Shown here: one piece after another, positions 23,261-35,400 of the stretch
Position numbering within the stretch: position 1 is the stretch's first letter
Layout: the number at the start of each line of letters is the position of its first letter
Origin: Tamarix chinensis
Lineage: Eukaryota > Streptophyta > Magnoliopsida > Caryophyllales > Tamaricaceae
NCBI GenBank assembly: GCA_030549775.1
Contig: CM060175.1
Location: 41,149,915 to 41,213,914 of the forward strand
Length of the DNA stretch: 64,000 nucleotides
Reading direction: 5' to 3'
Translations under genes and position numbers: made by a program
The notes under the pieces: generated by a model
Database searches by the model: none
Seen by the model: the letters and a program-made list of their open reading frames with translations, nothing else
What the model was told of the DNA's origin: nothing

Positions 23261-23490
23261 AGGAGTTGAATCATTATCTTACTACATTATTAGGATTTAA
23301 ATTACTAAAGTGGATTGGTAATTTTAAGTTATACAATGATGCTTTAAATCATAAATTGGGTAGCATTCTACTGCATCATGGTAGGGTGGTTGCTTATGCT
23401 TCTCAATAATAGAGGGAACATGAGCAAAAATACTCCACTCACAATTTAAAGTTAACTATAATGGTCTTTGCTTTGAAGATCTAGAGGCAC
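23261..23490 (+). pseudogene. element B RNase H, N-terminal part, cut by element C
   Basis: Segments FKLYNDALNHKLGSILLHHG (about 23326-23385) and RVVAYASQ are followed by a stop-ridden LTIMVFALKI.RH (to 23490). The domain stops exactly at the left LTR of element C. The continuation (YLYGVK and onward) is found after 30119. Confidence 0.8.
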
Positions 23491-23893
23491 TAATCGAATC
23501 CCAATCGGGAATCAGAAACAAACTCAATAATATTCAACAAAAATCGAATGGGAAATAGGGATAGGGTTGATTGGGGCTGCCTGATCTAAATCCTCCAACC
23601 AGAGAATAACTGGGGTTGCTGGAATCCCGATAATAAACGACACAAGCCATGATAATAATCAAGTTGAAAGCTTTATTTCATAACATGAAAAATCCAGTCG
23701 AAAGTTGTGTTTGTTTAGGCTTTAAGGGTTGAGTTTATTTGGGCTTTTAGGTTGGTGATGTTTGGGCTTTTATTGAGGTAAAGGGTAATGAGTTTTGGGA
23801 GTTGGAAAGATGGGCCGGTGAAGGATTAGGCAGAGTAGAGGTTTTGGATCTAAATTTTGACTAGCTACTTAATACCCATTTTACAAGATAATA

Positions 23894-23933
<40 letters not shown>

Positions 23934-24182
23934 TATAAAATTACTAATTGGCCAATAATTCCATTATTATTGCTAATAATCTTAAACTAGAATATATCTC
24001 CTTAGCAACAATATTTCATTTCTTCACAGCAACAGATCTAGATTTTATTCCCACTTTTATTGCCAACTTGTTAATCTACTCGATTACCCTGCAAAGTAGA
24101 AACACAAAGATAATTAATTATTTTTACAGGATTATTGAAGTTCTGTTTGGCAAGGTCGCTAAGAGTATTTGGGGTTTCATCA
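23491..24182 (-). repeat. element C 3' LTR (left copy)
   Basis: It matches 29477-30114 nearly end to end. The length difference is due mainly to a longer (AAT)n run at 23890-23933 and nearby indels. On the minus strand it begins TGATGAAACCCC directly after the purine tract. The left terminal TG is mutated to TA. Confidence 0.9.
23890..23933. repeat. (AAT)n microsatellite in the C left LTR
   Basis: A nearly pure AAT/TAA run. The other C LTR has only a few units at 29875-29890, so it expanded or contracted after insertion. Confidence 0.92.
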
Positions 24183-24194
24183 TCCCCCCTTCTT
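24183..24194 (-). other. element C polypurine tract, overlapping the pol reading frame
   Basis: On the minus strand AAGAAGGGGGGA precedes the 3' LTR start TGATGAAACC. The same bases encode the Glu-Gly-Gly of the FQEGG motif at the end of integrase, so the tract is both priming site and coding sequence. Confidence 0.78.
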
Positions 24195-25449
24195 GAAAAG
24201 GTTTCGCCACAAAAACTGAGCTTGCATCATAAAAGGGAGTTAGGTCAGAAACATTGAAAGTGGCACTTATATTGCCATATTTTCCTAGGAGATCTATTTT
24301 GTAGGTATTACCATTAATGCATTCCAAAATGGTAAAGTGTCCGTCGCCCCTATGGGCAAGTTTGGATTTCCTTTGAGTAATAAATCTTTCTTTATATAAG
24401 TGAACCCACACAAGATCTCTTGGAGAAAATATAATCTTCTTGTGGTGTTTGTTTGCAACGTTTGCCATCTGATGGTTGCATTGGTTTATTTGTTTGGCCA
24501 CCGAATCATATAATTTTCTAATGGATTGGGCCCTGCTTTCTACATCAAAGTTAGTATAATCAATCGTAGGCAAAGGCATAAGATCAAGTGGTGAGAGAGG
24601 GTTAAACCTATAAACTACTTCAAATGGAGTCCGCTTAGTGGTAGAGTGGATGGTTCGATTGTATGCAAACTCCACATGTAGTAGGTGAGATTCCCAATGC
24701 TTGATGTTATTATCTAGGATAGCTCGAAGCATGTTGCCACGAGTGCGATTCATGAATTTAGTTTGACCGTCAGTTTGGGGATGGCATGTAGTAGAAAATA
24801 GCAAATTTGTCCCCAATTTTCCCCAAAAGACTCATCATAAGTGGCTGAGGACTTTGACATCCCTGTCAGATACAATAGTATGTGGTACACCATGGAATCA
24901 CACAATATTTTGGAAGAAATAATTAGTGATTGTAGTAGCATCATTAGTGCGGTGAGAAGCAGTAAAATGTGCCATTTTAAAGAATTGGTTAACAACCATC
25001 ATGATGCTATATTTTCCTTTGTTGGACCTGGGCAAACTAAGTACAAAATCCATGGAAATATTAGCCTAAGGTTGTTCAGAAACGGGAAGAGGTGTGTACA
25101 ATCCATGTGGCTTAGAAGTAGATTTAGCATTTTTATAAGCCACGCATCAATCACATAATATTTGCACATCCTGTTTTAGGTGAGGCCAATAGAAATGTTC
25201 TTTAACAATACTCAAAGTTTTGAGATAGCCAAAGTGGCCCATCAGACCTCCACAATGGGCTTCCCACATAAGCAATTCACACATAGAACATCTAGGCACA
25301 CATAGTCTATTGTCATGAAAATGTGAGCCTTCATGAAGGTAGTATTTCCCAACAGCAATATTTTCATAAACTTTAAATAATTCAAAAAAGTCATCATCAG
25401 TTGCATATAATTCTTTAACGTAGGTAAAACCTAACAAATTAGCATCCAA
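24183..25449 (-). pseudogene. element C integrase
   Basis: Reading on the minus strand from 25449, the zinc-binding part contains CVPRCSMCELLMWEAH, then GHFGYLKTLSIVKEHFYWPH. The middle is frameshifted (24750-25147). The core and C-terminal part (24816 downwards) contains FSTTCHPQTDGQTKFMNRT, then LHVEFAYNRTIHSTTKRTPF and FEVVYRFNPLSPLDL. A DNA-binding tail includes VWVHLYKERF and GNTYKIDLLGKYG, ending in FVAKPFQEGG. A one-base difference in the G run of the purine tract shifts the frame. Restoring the other frame would give an acidic DDE tail inside the LTR, as CRM-type elements have. Confidence 0.85.
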
Positions 25450-26029
25450 GGTACCACTTGCTTAGAGCATCAGCAACAATATTATCACCACCTTTCATAT
25501 ATTTTACCATATAAGGAAAGGATTCAATGAACTTGATCCACTTAGATTGTCTCCGATTTAGTTTATTTTGAGATTTTAAGTACTTGAGAGCTTGGTGGTT
25601 GGAATGGATGATGAATTCTTTAGACCATAAATAATGTTGCCAAGTCTCCAAAGCTTGAATCAAGGCAAACAATTCCTTTTCGCATGTAGAGTAATTAAGA
25701 GTAGCACTGCTCAGTTTTTCATTGAAATAGGTGATAGGCTTGCCCTCTTGAGACAAGATAGCCCCAATACCTACTCCTAAAGCGTCACAACCAATCTCAA
25801 AAGCTTTATCAAAATCAGGTAGAGATAAAATGGGAGTATTAGTCAGCTTTTCTTTTAATAAGTTAAAGGCACATTGTTTCTCATCCCCCCATTTAAACCC
25901 AACTTCCTTTTTTATGAAAGAGGTAAGGGGAGCGGATATAGTACTAAAATTATGCACAAACCTCCGGTAGAAGCTACATAAGCCATGGAAGCTTCTTACT
26001 CCTGTAATGGACTTGGGCGTAGGCCAATA
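25439..26029 (-). pseudogene. element C RNase H
   Basis: The frame 25957-25439 (minus) contains [39 protein letters not shown] and [18 protein letters not shown], then [34 protein letters not shown], and the closing [11 protein letters not shown]. The catalytic-site sequences CDA and E are visible, but the usual TDH appears as SNH. It is continuous for 172 residues and overlaps the next integrase frame slightly. Confidence 0.87.
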
Positions 26030-26645
26030 TCATATGGCACTTACCTTTTCGTCATCAATGGATATTCCATCCTTTCCTACAACAAATCCAAGGAACACAA
26101 CACTTTCTAAACATAACTTGCTTTTGGATAGGTTAGCATATAGCTTTTCAATCTTAAATACATCCAAAACAGATCGTAGATGATTAAGGTGTTCTTCATA
26201 AGATTTTCTATGGATAAGAACATCATCAAAGTACACAATGATGAATTTACCAATAAAATGTCTAATCACATAATTCATTAGTCGCATGAAAGTACTTGGT
26301 GCATTAGACAGGTCGAAGGGCATCATAAGCCATTCATAGAGTCCAAAGTTGGTTTTAAAGGCTGTTTTCCATTCATCGCCAGCCTTCATGCGAATCTAGT
26401 GGTACCCACTCTTCCAATCAATTGTGGAAAATATAACAGATCCATGCAATTGTTCAAGCATTTCATCTAAACGAGGAATGGGGTACCTATATTTAATGGT
26501 AATTTTATTAACAGCTCTACTATCTATACACATATGCCAACTTTCATCTTTTTTAGGAACTAGTAAAATAGGCACAACAAAGGGACTCATGGATTCTCAA
26601 ATATACCCTTTTCAAGTAATCCTATTAATGTATTTTTAGTTCTTT
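26030..26645 (-). pseudogene. element C reverse transcriptase
   Basis: The minus-strand frame 26590-26396 holds [40 protein letters not shown] and [12 protein letters not shown] single TAG stop sits where Gln is expected. Frame 26389-26030 continues with [32 protein letters not shown], the intact catalytic box [16 protein letters not shown], and [20 protein letters not shown]. It is almost complete and the YxDD residues survive, unlike those of the other elements here. Confidence 0.9.
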
Positions 26646-27460
26646 TACTTCCTTAGGCTTGACTCTATACACAAGCCTATTGGGAATAGAAGCTCTAGGC
26701 ATGAAATCAATCTAATGTTCGATTCTCCTAATTGGAGGCAACCCTTTTGGGATTTCTTCTGGAAAGAGGTTAGAGTACTCATCAAGTAAAGAGCACACAT
26801 TAATAGGTACATAGTCCAGCAAGGTGAAGTCACTATAATAACACTCCTTATGTATGAGCATAGAGACATGTAACTTGGTGGAAAAGGCACAAGAGATGTC
26901 CCTTTTTTGGGAAAAGACATTATGCAGTGGTTTATATTGCCCCTCAGTATTTGGATTTAAGATGTTACTTACTTCCTTCCTTATACTTTTAAATTTGGCT
27001 TGTAGTTTAAGTTGATCATCATGGAATTGCTTGGGTGAAAACGACATTAGAGTAATCTTTTTATCATCCTTGACAAGAGAGTAGCTATTCTTATACCCGT
27101 CATGCATCACTTTTCTGTTGAACTACCATGGCCTATCGAGCAAAACATGACTAGAGTGCATGGGAACGACATCGCATAATACCTCGTCCATATATTTCCC
27201 AATCTAGATTGTAAGTAATACTTGCCTATGGACCTTTACCTCACCAGTGTCATTCAGCCATTGTAGTTTGTAGGGTCTGGGGTGCTTTGTGGCTATAAGC
27301 CTTAATTTAATAACTAGACTGGCACTTGCGGCATGGACACAACTACCACTATCAATAATCAAACTACATAATTAGTCATTAATTCGACACCTAGTATGGA
27401 AAATATTTTCACATTATATTTGATCATCATCAATTTTAGCATGTACATTTAGAGCTCGGC
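26646..27460 (-). pseudogene. element C protease and protease-RT linker (decayed)
   Basis: Near 27350-27290 the minus strand reads IDSGSCVHAASASLVIKL, with a preserved DSG protease motif. Frame 27110-26712 follows with NSYSLVKDDKKITLMSFSPK, a basic linker, and LLDEYSNLFPEEIPKGLPPI, the segment just before RT. A second frame of similar quality overlaps at 26645-26920, showing a frameshift. Confidence 0.78.
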
Positions 27461-28655
27461 TTAAGACAAGTAGCTCACCTTTGGAGGCATGTATCTCATC
27501 ATGGCCAGATTCATTATCATCTTAGGGATCAACAAGAGTAGGGGAGGGATCAACAAGTTCCTCATCCTTAGTGTCAACTCTCGTGTTGGCCTAACCACCA
27601 TCACCTTCCTATTGGGACATTCAAAATTGATATGAGCATGCCCCAAGCATTTGAAGCATTTGATGTTTCTTGAATGTCCGGTGTTGGAGCTACCACTTGC
27701 ATGTCATTTTCCTTTTTTCCTTAGGAGGGATTACCTTGCTATCGAATTGTAGTCTTGGTTTTTCTTCATTTCGAAAAGGCTGTTTCCAATTAGTATTCTT
27801 AGGATAGTTTGTTTTGAAGTAGGATTGAGATTTAAAAGTCCTAACCTTCTTAATTTGCTTCTCAATTTTGATGGCTAAGTTGACCATCTCCTCAATTTCC
27901 TTATAGTGCTGGAGCTCAAGTTTATCTACTATTTCTATGTTAAGCCCACTAAGGAATCTAGCCATTGTAGCCTCCCTATATTATATTATATTGGCCTGAA
28001 TCATTGCAACTTCCATCTCTTTGTAATATTCATCAACACTTTTAGAGCCCTAGATAAGATTATGTAGCTTTTGGTAAAATTCTTGATAGTAATAGCTAGG
28101 TACGAACTTGCGCCTTAATAGCCCCTTGAATTTATCCCAATCCCTTACTAGCCTTTCATGATTTTGTCACCTAGTAGTAACTATTTGATCCCACCAAGTG
28201 ATGGAATAATCGGTAAATTCCACAATAGCTAACTTAATCTTTTTTTCATTTGAGTAATTGTAGCAGTCAAAAACCAAGTCTATTCTCCTTTCCTAGTCTA
28301 GGTATGCATTGGGATCATTTTTACCACTAAATGTTGGGATAGTCAATTTTATGTTATTCAAGTTTTGATCCTCCCATTCATATCTCCTTGGATTATAGCA
28401 TGGTTGATAACTCATCCTAGCACATTCTTGGATCGATGATCCATCGGACGAAAAAATATCAGGTTTAAGGTGAAGGCTTCTCTGATGTCTATTTTGTTGG
28501 GGAACTTGGATAGGTTCAGTTGGATTGTTAATTGATTGTCCAATCCAATCCAGTCTTTCTATTAGGATGCGTAGTTGAGCGATAATAGGATTAGAATTAC
28601 TATTAGACCCTTCTGACACATTTCCTATAAATGAATTTCCTGTGCGTGAATTCAT
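27461..28655 (-). pseudogene. element C gag
   Basis: From ATG at 28655 (minus) the frame reads MNSRTGNSFIGNVSEG and, later, LTIPTFSGKNDPNAYLD, a conserved gag start in this gypsy group. It breaks near 28290. Further on (27965-27690) [18 protein letters not shown] and [13 protein letters not shown] follow. An intact zinc knuckle, CFKCLGHAHINFEC (CX2CX4HX4C, near 27625-27666), ends the nucleocapsid. Short gaps with stops at 27966-28290 still show gag-like codons on the same strand. Confidence 0.82.
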
Positions 28656-29462
28656 ACTAATCTACTAAATTAGGCCAAATAATCACAAGAAAAAAAAAAG
28701 AAAAATAATCAAATAATCAAATCAATATACTTAAGTGTTCAGTCCAAATATACATAACGAGTTAAGAATGATAACACAAATATTAAGAAAACTAGAAAGG
28801 AACAGGTGAGCTTGATTGTTGACTCAAAATGCCAACAATGTTTGTGGCTTGCCGCCTGCTCAACCACAAAAACAATAGTGATTTGTTAGAATGTCGGGTG
28901 TTTAGCCTGTGGATGTACGATAAGGTAAGGTTTCGAGTTGGTGGCTTAGACGAAATAGGATTTTGAATCGCCACGTAATACCCGATATCCTGACCCAAAA
29001 CCCGGATACCAAATCAATGTTGGTATCAAGTTTGGATCACCAAGGGAAAAGATCACTTCAAATGGACAATTTCAAAATAAAAAATCGAAAAAAAATAAAA
29101 CTTAAAAAAAGACCAAATATCAAACACCAAAATCAACCAACCAAACGAACCCTTAACTTAATGGAAATCGAAAGAACTAATATCGGATAGTACGTGGCCA
29201 ACCAAACAAGCCACTACCCTATTCAAGAATATGAACACCACTTGGTAATGAAAACAAATATCAAACCAACGGAATCGGAAGACTTCAAAGTAGATCCAAT
29301 GGTTAATTTGACCGACTCAAATAGGAAATAACTAGAAAAAAAGAAAAGAAAAAAATAAAACGAAATAGACACTAAAAAAAGAAGCCACAGATCCTAACAG
29401 GGTTTGATTAATTAAGAAGAGAGATTTAAACCAGAGATCGGACACGAGCGAAGCAGATCGAC
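28656..29462 (-). other. element C untranslated leader
   Basis: It lies between the primer site and the gag start on the minus strand. Poly-A-rich stretches (plus-strand sense) and short frames are present, but no domain is recognised. Confidence 0.6.
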
Positions 29463-29476
29463 GCTCTGACACTAGC
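29463..29476 (-). other. element C primer binding site (Met-tRNA)
   Basis: Read on the minus strand, GCTAGTGTCAGAGC directly follows the 5' LTR and resembles the initiator-Met-tRNA site TGGTATCAGAGC. Confidence 0.75.
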
Positions 29477-30114
29477 TGATCAAATCCCAATTGGGATTCA
29501 AAAATAAAATCAACAATATTTAACAAAAATCGAATGGGAAATAGGGATAGGGTTGATCAAGACTACCTGATCTAAATCCTCCAATCGGAGAATAATTGGG
29601 GTTATCGGAATTCCGATAATAAATGATGCAAGCCGTGACAATAATCAAGCTGAAAGCTTTGTTTCATAACATGAAAAATCCAGTCGAAAGTTGTGTTTGT
29701 TTGGGATTTAAGGGTTTTATTTGTTTGGGCTTTTAGGTCGGTGGTGTTTGTGCTTTTATTGAGGTAAAGGGTGCTAAATTTTGGGAGTTGGAAAGATGGG
29801 TCGCTGAAGGATTAGGCAAAGTAGAGGCTTTAGATCTGAATTTTGACTATCTTCTTAATACCCGTTTTACAAGATAAAATAATAATAAAATTGGTAATTC
29901 GCCAATAATGCCATTATTATTGCTAATATCTTCTCAGTAATAGGCTCTTATTTCTTCGCCGTAACAGATCTGGATTTTATTCTCGCTTTTATTGCTAACT
30001 TGTTTATCTACTCGATTATCTTGTAAAGTAGAAACACAAAGATAATTACTTATTTTTACAGGATTATTGAAGTTCTGTTTGGTAAGGTCGCCAAGAGTAT
30101 CTAGGGTTTCATCA
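29477..30114 (-). repeat. element C 5' LTR (right copy)
   Basis: It begins TGATCAAATCCC (plus-strand left end) and ends GGGTTTCATCA. It is followed by GGCAT, the target duplication. Divergence from the left copy is roughly a tenth by eye, less than that between the B LTRs, in line with C being younger than B. Confidence 0.9.
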
Positions 30115-30290
30115 GGCATTATATTTATGACACCCAATGTAAGTTCTACACCAACAATTAGAGTTTGAATTACATGATCATGCAATAAGAGATGAATCTG
30201 CGTAAGATGAGATGGGTAGAGTTAGTGAAGGACTATGACCTTGAGTAGATATACCATGAAGGTAACACAACCATTTTTTTTTAAGTGGGA
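30115..30290 (+). pseudogene. element B RNase H, C-terminal part, after element C
   Basis: After the duplicated GGCAT the B frame resumes with decayed YLYGVK-like and FYTNN-like codons, then segments equivalent to MNLRKMRWVELVKDYDLE (about 30192-30245) and IYHEG. These are the codons expected straight after the point where RNase H stopped at 23490. Confidence 0.78.
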
Positions 30291-31530
30291 AGACTTCTCA
30301 TTCCCTACGTCTGATGATCATAGCAAGAAAACTTCATGAGGAGCTTTATTTGGGCAACCTTGAGGCTATGCTGAGTGTGCTCACCATCTCACCTTCAATT
30401 TTTTATGAGATTCAAGTTGGACTGGATGAACATGGTTTGCTTAAGTGTATTGAGCATAAGATTAGTTAAGGTACATATGAGGGGTTTTAGATTCATGATG
30501 ATGATAACGTTAGATATAGAGGTTGATGATGTGTTCCACTAGATATAATGATTTGAAGGCTAAGATACTTGAGGAGGGACATCATCCACATTAATTTATC
30601 CATTATAAAGGGAATATGTTGTATAAAAAACTTAGGAGGATGTATTGGTGGCTAAGTATAAGGAGAGAGGTGAAAAGACATTTCAAGGTGCTTTTTTCAT
30701 TAGGTCAAGGCTGAGCATAAGAAGCTAATATGGATTTTACATCCGTTAGAGGTACCTCAATGGTAATGGGACTTCATTTCCATAGATTTTTTTAGTGGGA
30801 TGCCTAGGATGAGGAGTGGATTTGATATATTTTGGTTAGTTGCTGATAGATAGACCATATCTACTTTCTTTATTTCTATAACACTTATGTGGAGTATTGA
30901 GTAGTTAAATCGAGCTTATTTGAGGCATGTGGCGAGGATTCACAATACTCCATCTAATATAGTTTCCATTTACAGTTCTAGGTTCCTTTCACATTTTTAA
31001 GGGAAGTTGCAAGAGTCTATGTGTATGAGGTTGAAGATGAGTACAACATTTCACTAGGCTAATGATGGTTAGATAGAGCAGGTAATATAAGCTCTAAAGG
31101 GCATGTGTTAATCTTGTGCACTTGACTACTAGGGTAGTTGGGAGGGAAAAATAGACTAGATTGAATATTCATACAATAATAACCATCACACCAATATTGG
31201 GATGACACCTTTCAAGGCTTTATATAGATGGAGATGTCGTAGTCCTCTACAATGAAGTGACATTAGCAAGAATATTATTTTAGTACTCAGGATAAAAGAG
31301 GAGAAGAATTAACATGTCAAGTTGATACATAACATATTGAGGGTAGCTCAAGATAGAGAGATAAGTTATGTTGATTTGAGGCGAAAACATGAGGGTTATG
31401 AGGTTGGTGATTGTTTTTTTAGGTTTTCCCTAATAAAGGGAAAGATGCATTTTACTGTAGGGGCAAGCTTTAACTTGAGATTCATTAGACCCTATGAGAT
31501 TGGCGAGAGGAATGGATAGGTCTCTTACTA
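30291..31530 (+). pseudogene. element B integrase (decayed)
   Basis: A zinc-binding remnant (MYWWLSIRREVKRHF, near 30640) is followed by core pieces VPQW.WDFISIDFFSGMPRM (about 30750-30812) and [33 protein letters not shown] segment (about 31179-31235) comes next, then the C-terminal barrel in the open frame 31322-31519: LRVAQDREISYVDLRRKH and GDCFFRFSLIKGKMHFTVG. Many stops are present. Confidence 0.78.
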
Positions 31531-31950
31531 CCTTGCATTGCCAACCAAGTTATCTTGAGTTCACAATGTCTTCCATGTTTCACAATTAAGGAAGTACATT
31601 GCATACCTATCGCTTGTGTTATAGCTTGATGAGATCAATTTGGATGAGTCATTAACCTATGTAGAAATACCATTTCAGATTAAATCAAAAGACCCAACAT
31701 ACTCATTTGAGGGAGATTCCACCATTAAAGGTTCTCTAGATATGTTATAGAGTAGAGGAGGCTACATGGGAGACAGAGCATGAGGTTTGGCATATATATA
31801 ATTATATTTTTTTTATTAGTTGAGATACTTAATTAATAAGGTTTATTTTAAGGGGTAGTACCCTATTGTATATAATAGATTATCTTTGCGTGCATGTTTT
31901 TCTCATTTTGCCTAATTTTGGGGATAAAGTTATTTTCAAGCGAGTAGTGA
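31531..31950 (+). pseudogene. element B integrase tail with chromodomain remnant, and pre-LTR spacer
   Basis: The segment NVFHVSQLRKYIA (about 31565-31603), then LDESLTYVEIPFQI (near 31635-31676), repeats the order of the chromodomain tail in element A. The final part (about 31790-31950) is a non-coding spacer. A weak, decayed purine stretch ends at the 3' LTR. Confidence 0.66.
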
Positions 31951-34222
31951 TGTGATAACTATTTAAAAAAATGTTAATTATTCTAATTATAATTTTCTTA
32001 AATAGAATATTTTTGCATCTCTTTAAATCTTGTTACGCTTTTAAAATGTATTTTTTCGATCATTTAACCCTTATTATGTGTTATAGTCTCATAAGACTTT
32101 TGAGTGTCTTTTGGCCATCAAAATTCTTCCAAATAGTTATAATTTCATCATATTCCTTTGGTTTTTTCTAAGTCTCCTAGGAATTTTTAAAATTTTAAAT
32201 AGATACTTTGATAAAAAAGACTTTTCATTGCCCATTCTCATCCTCACTTGTGTTTTAAATCTTAAAAGTAGCATTTTAACCAACACCTTAGGAATAGTAA
32301 TATTTTGGGATATTTAATTTAAATATGAATTCAAATGAGCTAATTTTTTTTATAGATAAATTTTGCCTATTTTAGTTATAATTAACCCTTGTAATTCATT
32401 TTTCATACACAAAACCAATCATAACTATCCTAATTTTGTTCCTATATTAATTAAATTAGGATCATTATATTAACCTACATGGGGACTTTAGAACCATAAA
32501 AAGATTTTATCTTATTTTTTAAAATTTTAATAAAGTATTTTAAGATTTTAAATATATATTTCAGCCCAAATTGTTGTCTCCCACTTTCTATCATTTTTTT
32601 GTTTTTGTTTTCCATTTGAGCTCCCAATTAAAATTATTCGATCTCTTAACCTTTATCCATTTTTCTTGTTTCATTTCTTTATTTGTTTTCTTTTTTTCCC
32701 TTTATTTTTAGATCTTTATTGTTTTCCTTAAACAATTAAGTTTTAAAAATTGAATAAATTGAAGATAAATTTCCTAACATTATTCTTAATTTAAAAAATT
32801 ATTCTAAGGAGAAATGAGTCGTTCCGACCTTTATTTGTTTTATTTTTAATTTTGAAGTATTGTTTTATGATTTTTGTTGAGTTTTGGTGGAAATTTTTTA
32901 AAAGGTGGAAATGTGGTGATCTTTAGCTAATTTTTTCACATTATTGGATCTTATATATTGTTAAAGTAAATCATACTAATAGTAGATAGTTTTTGATGTG
33001 TTAAAGTTGCTTGATTAGCTATTATTGTTGTAAAATCTTTCTATTTTAGCCTTATTTGGGGTTCTCATATTTTTAGCTAATTTGAAATTTGTGGTGGTGT
33101 GATTGCTCTCAAATTTTAGGAGTATGTTATTGAAGTTTCTCAAATTGTTTTGCTTCAACTTATGTTTTGATTTGACCATATTTAAAGGTGTAAGAATTCA
33201 TTATAGTTTTGGACATTAGAAGAGGGTATTTTGGTCTTTGGACATGTAAGCAGCGATTTTGATTGTTCTTGATATTCTAATGCTTTCTTATCATGTTAAG
33301 TGAATAGTGGGAATACATATATTTATATGTTAAGAGTTAATTTCTTTTATTTATTTTAAGGTTCAGAGTCATTTTGGTCTTGTCACAAGTAGCATGACTC
33401 TATTAATGAAAATTTTGAGTTCTAAAATGGTAATTATGGATTAAGCATTCTTATATTTAATTGCATAATTTTTAGAGCTTGATTGGTATTTTATTTACAA
33501 TTATCTAGTTTAGGGATATTTGACCTAATTTTTTATTTGCATCTAAAGGCTTTAATTAGATATTTTAAGGTTAATGGTTAACCTTAACTATTAACTTGAC
33601 ATTAGGAATAGTGAATTATTATAAATAGTGCAATGATATGAATTGTAAACCTTAGTAATAATAATTCTTTGTTCATAAGTATAAGCTTCTTAAAATCTCT
33701 TCGTATCCATTATACATACATAGTATTTTGATGAATAGTAACTTTTTAAAAAATTGGTATGTGGGCTTATTTTAGGGTTATGATCATTAATATATATGAA
33801 ATTTATTAATAATTTAAGTTTAAGGCTTAGTTTGAGATTTAGGTGAACAACGTTGGTATGGCCTCCAAGGTGGGGTGTGTGGTGGATGCAATCATTTTGG
33901 TGTTCATTTTCATGGTCTAAGTATTTTATTGATTTTAGGGCTTCGAATGGATAGTAAAGAATGGTGGGTTTCCATCAAGTTTTCCTTATTTCATGTATTA
34001 GCATGTTTTCTTGTATTATTTCTCTTCAACATGTTTTATATGTATTTCATGAATGCATGTTATCTATTTTCACTAGATTTAATTTACTTATTAAGCTCAT
34101 CGTATATATTATGTTTTTTTTATTCTTTTTCAAACGTTTCAGTGAAAGATGACATTGGTGAGGGCATTGTTTATATTGCAGATTTTGCTTGAGAGTTTGG
34201 GATTAGATTATGGTTATCCAAA
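31951..34222 (+). repeat. element B 3' LTR, first segment
   Basis: It begins TGTGATAAC, the counterpart of TGTAAGACC at 3800, and follows the same order as 3800-4348 plus 18462-20390. It is cut at 34222 by solo LTR K. Open frames of about 60-100 codons inside are AT-rich chance frames. Confidence 0.82.
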
Positions 34223-35254
34223 TGTAACACCTCTATTTTTCACTACTGAATTTTTTTTAAACATTTGGTGAAGTAGAAAACACCTAGGAAAAATGGGGTG
34301 TTACCATCATACCTAACATAGGATAAACATCTGTCACCTATCTCACATCAGATACAAGGTTAAACCAACTAAAATACTTCAAACAACTAAGTGCGCAAAA
34401 TAACAAATTAATTAAACAATTTTAAGAGTGTTTATGTTGGAGGACCCTAATGGGCTCCTACCAAATCATTACAAAATATATGTTGTCAAGCATGGGGCTA
34501 AAAAAAATGAATTAGGGTATAACATCTAATTTAAAACCTTAGTCTGCCATAGACCTCCCCCCCCCAAAACCTTTCAGATGCCCTTGCTCTCAAGCCTCAA
34601 CCCAACTGAGGTAGGCCCTTTACTGGCCATCTATAAAGACCTGCAAATGGTCCTTTACTTATGGGAATTAGTAGGTGATCGAGCAGACGGTTACATCAAT
34701 ACACTACATATTGAGTAAGCCAAGTTTCTCCCTCAATGTAACACAAGTATGTCAACTTATCATACATGGATATGAAATACAACATGCATCATGATAAATC
34801 AATATATTTAAAAAGGGTAGGATTACATAAGGACATGCCATCATGCATAACCCTAGCAAAACATAATATATCATGCTTGGTTTCACGTTATCATCACATA
34901 AGCATTTACACACATAATAGCAAGAGGATCCCAACAAAATCTAGGATTTATTTCCAATTACTCATTCCTTTAGGTAGTACCATTTACTTATCCATATATG
35001 AGGCATGTCAATCATTCAATTAATATTCCATTCCATAACAAATTATTCATTTCAACCATTGCTAAGTGTATAAACCATCTTTTATTCCTTTTGGATCAAT
35101 CATATCATTACTTCCATTCTTAACCAATTATTTACCATTAACTTGGCCATTATTCTTAACTTACTAGCCAATTACTTATTATCCATATTTTATTATCATC
35201 CAGTAATAGACTGCATACCACCCCATGGTCTCACATACCATGGAAGCTTATCCA

Positions 35255-35400
35255 AGTAAGGGACATAATGTCCATGTTGAAGCCAATCACCAAGTGGATA
35301 TGAGTTTAGGTTGAAGCCAATCACTAGAATGGACATAAGTCCAGGCCAAAGCTAACTAATATGGATATAAGTCCAGGCCGAAGCCAACCGCCTAGGTAAA
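35255..35400 (-). repeat. short tandem repeats in LTR K
   Basis: Three to four imperfect units of about 35 bp, each containing GAAGCCAATCACC-like and GGACATAAGTCCAGG-like parts, follow one another. GGACATAAGTCC is a near-palindrome, so each unit can form a short hairpin. Confidence 0.8.

Larger units (their letters stand above)
23491..30114 (-). mobile_element. element C: CRM/Reina-like Ty3/gypsy retrotransposon, minus strand
   Basis: This 6.6-kb element is inserted in the RNase H of element B, with GGCAC (23486-23490) and GGCAT (30115-30119) as a 4-of-5 target duplication. LTRs are 29477-30114 (5') and 23491-24182 (3'). The minus strand carries primer site, gag, protease, RT, RNase H and integrase in gypsy order. 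The integrase frame ends in an FQEGG motif running into the LTR, a habit of CRM- and Reina-type chromoviruses. The RT YFDDVL box and the gag zinc knuckle are intact. It is the best preserved element of the window, though stops and frameshifts remain. Confidence 0.9.

Noticed and set aside
31951..34222. Frames of 60-105 codons rich in Phe/Leu/Ile that look like membrane peptides
   Set aside because: AT-rich LTR DNA gives hydrophobic codons by chance, and the counterpart LTR does not keep the frames.
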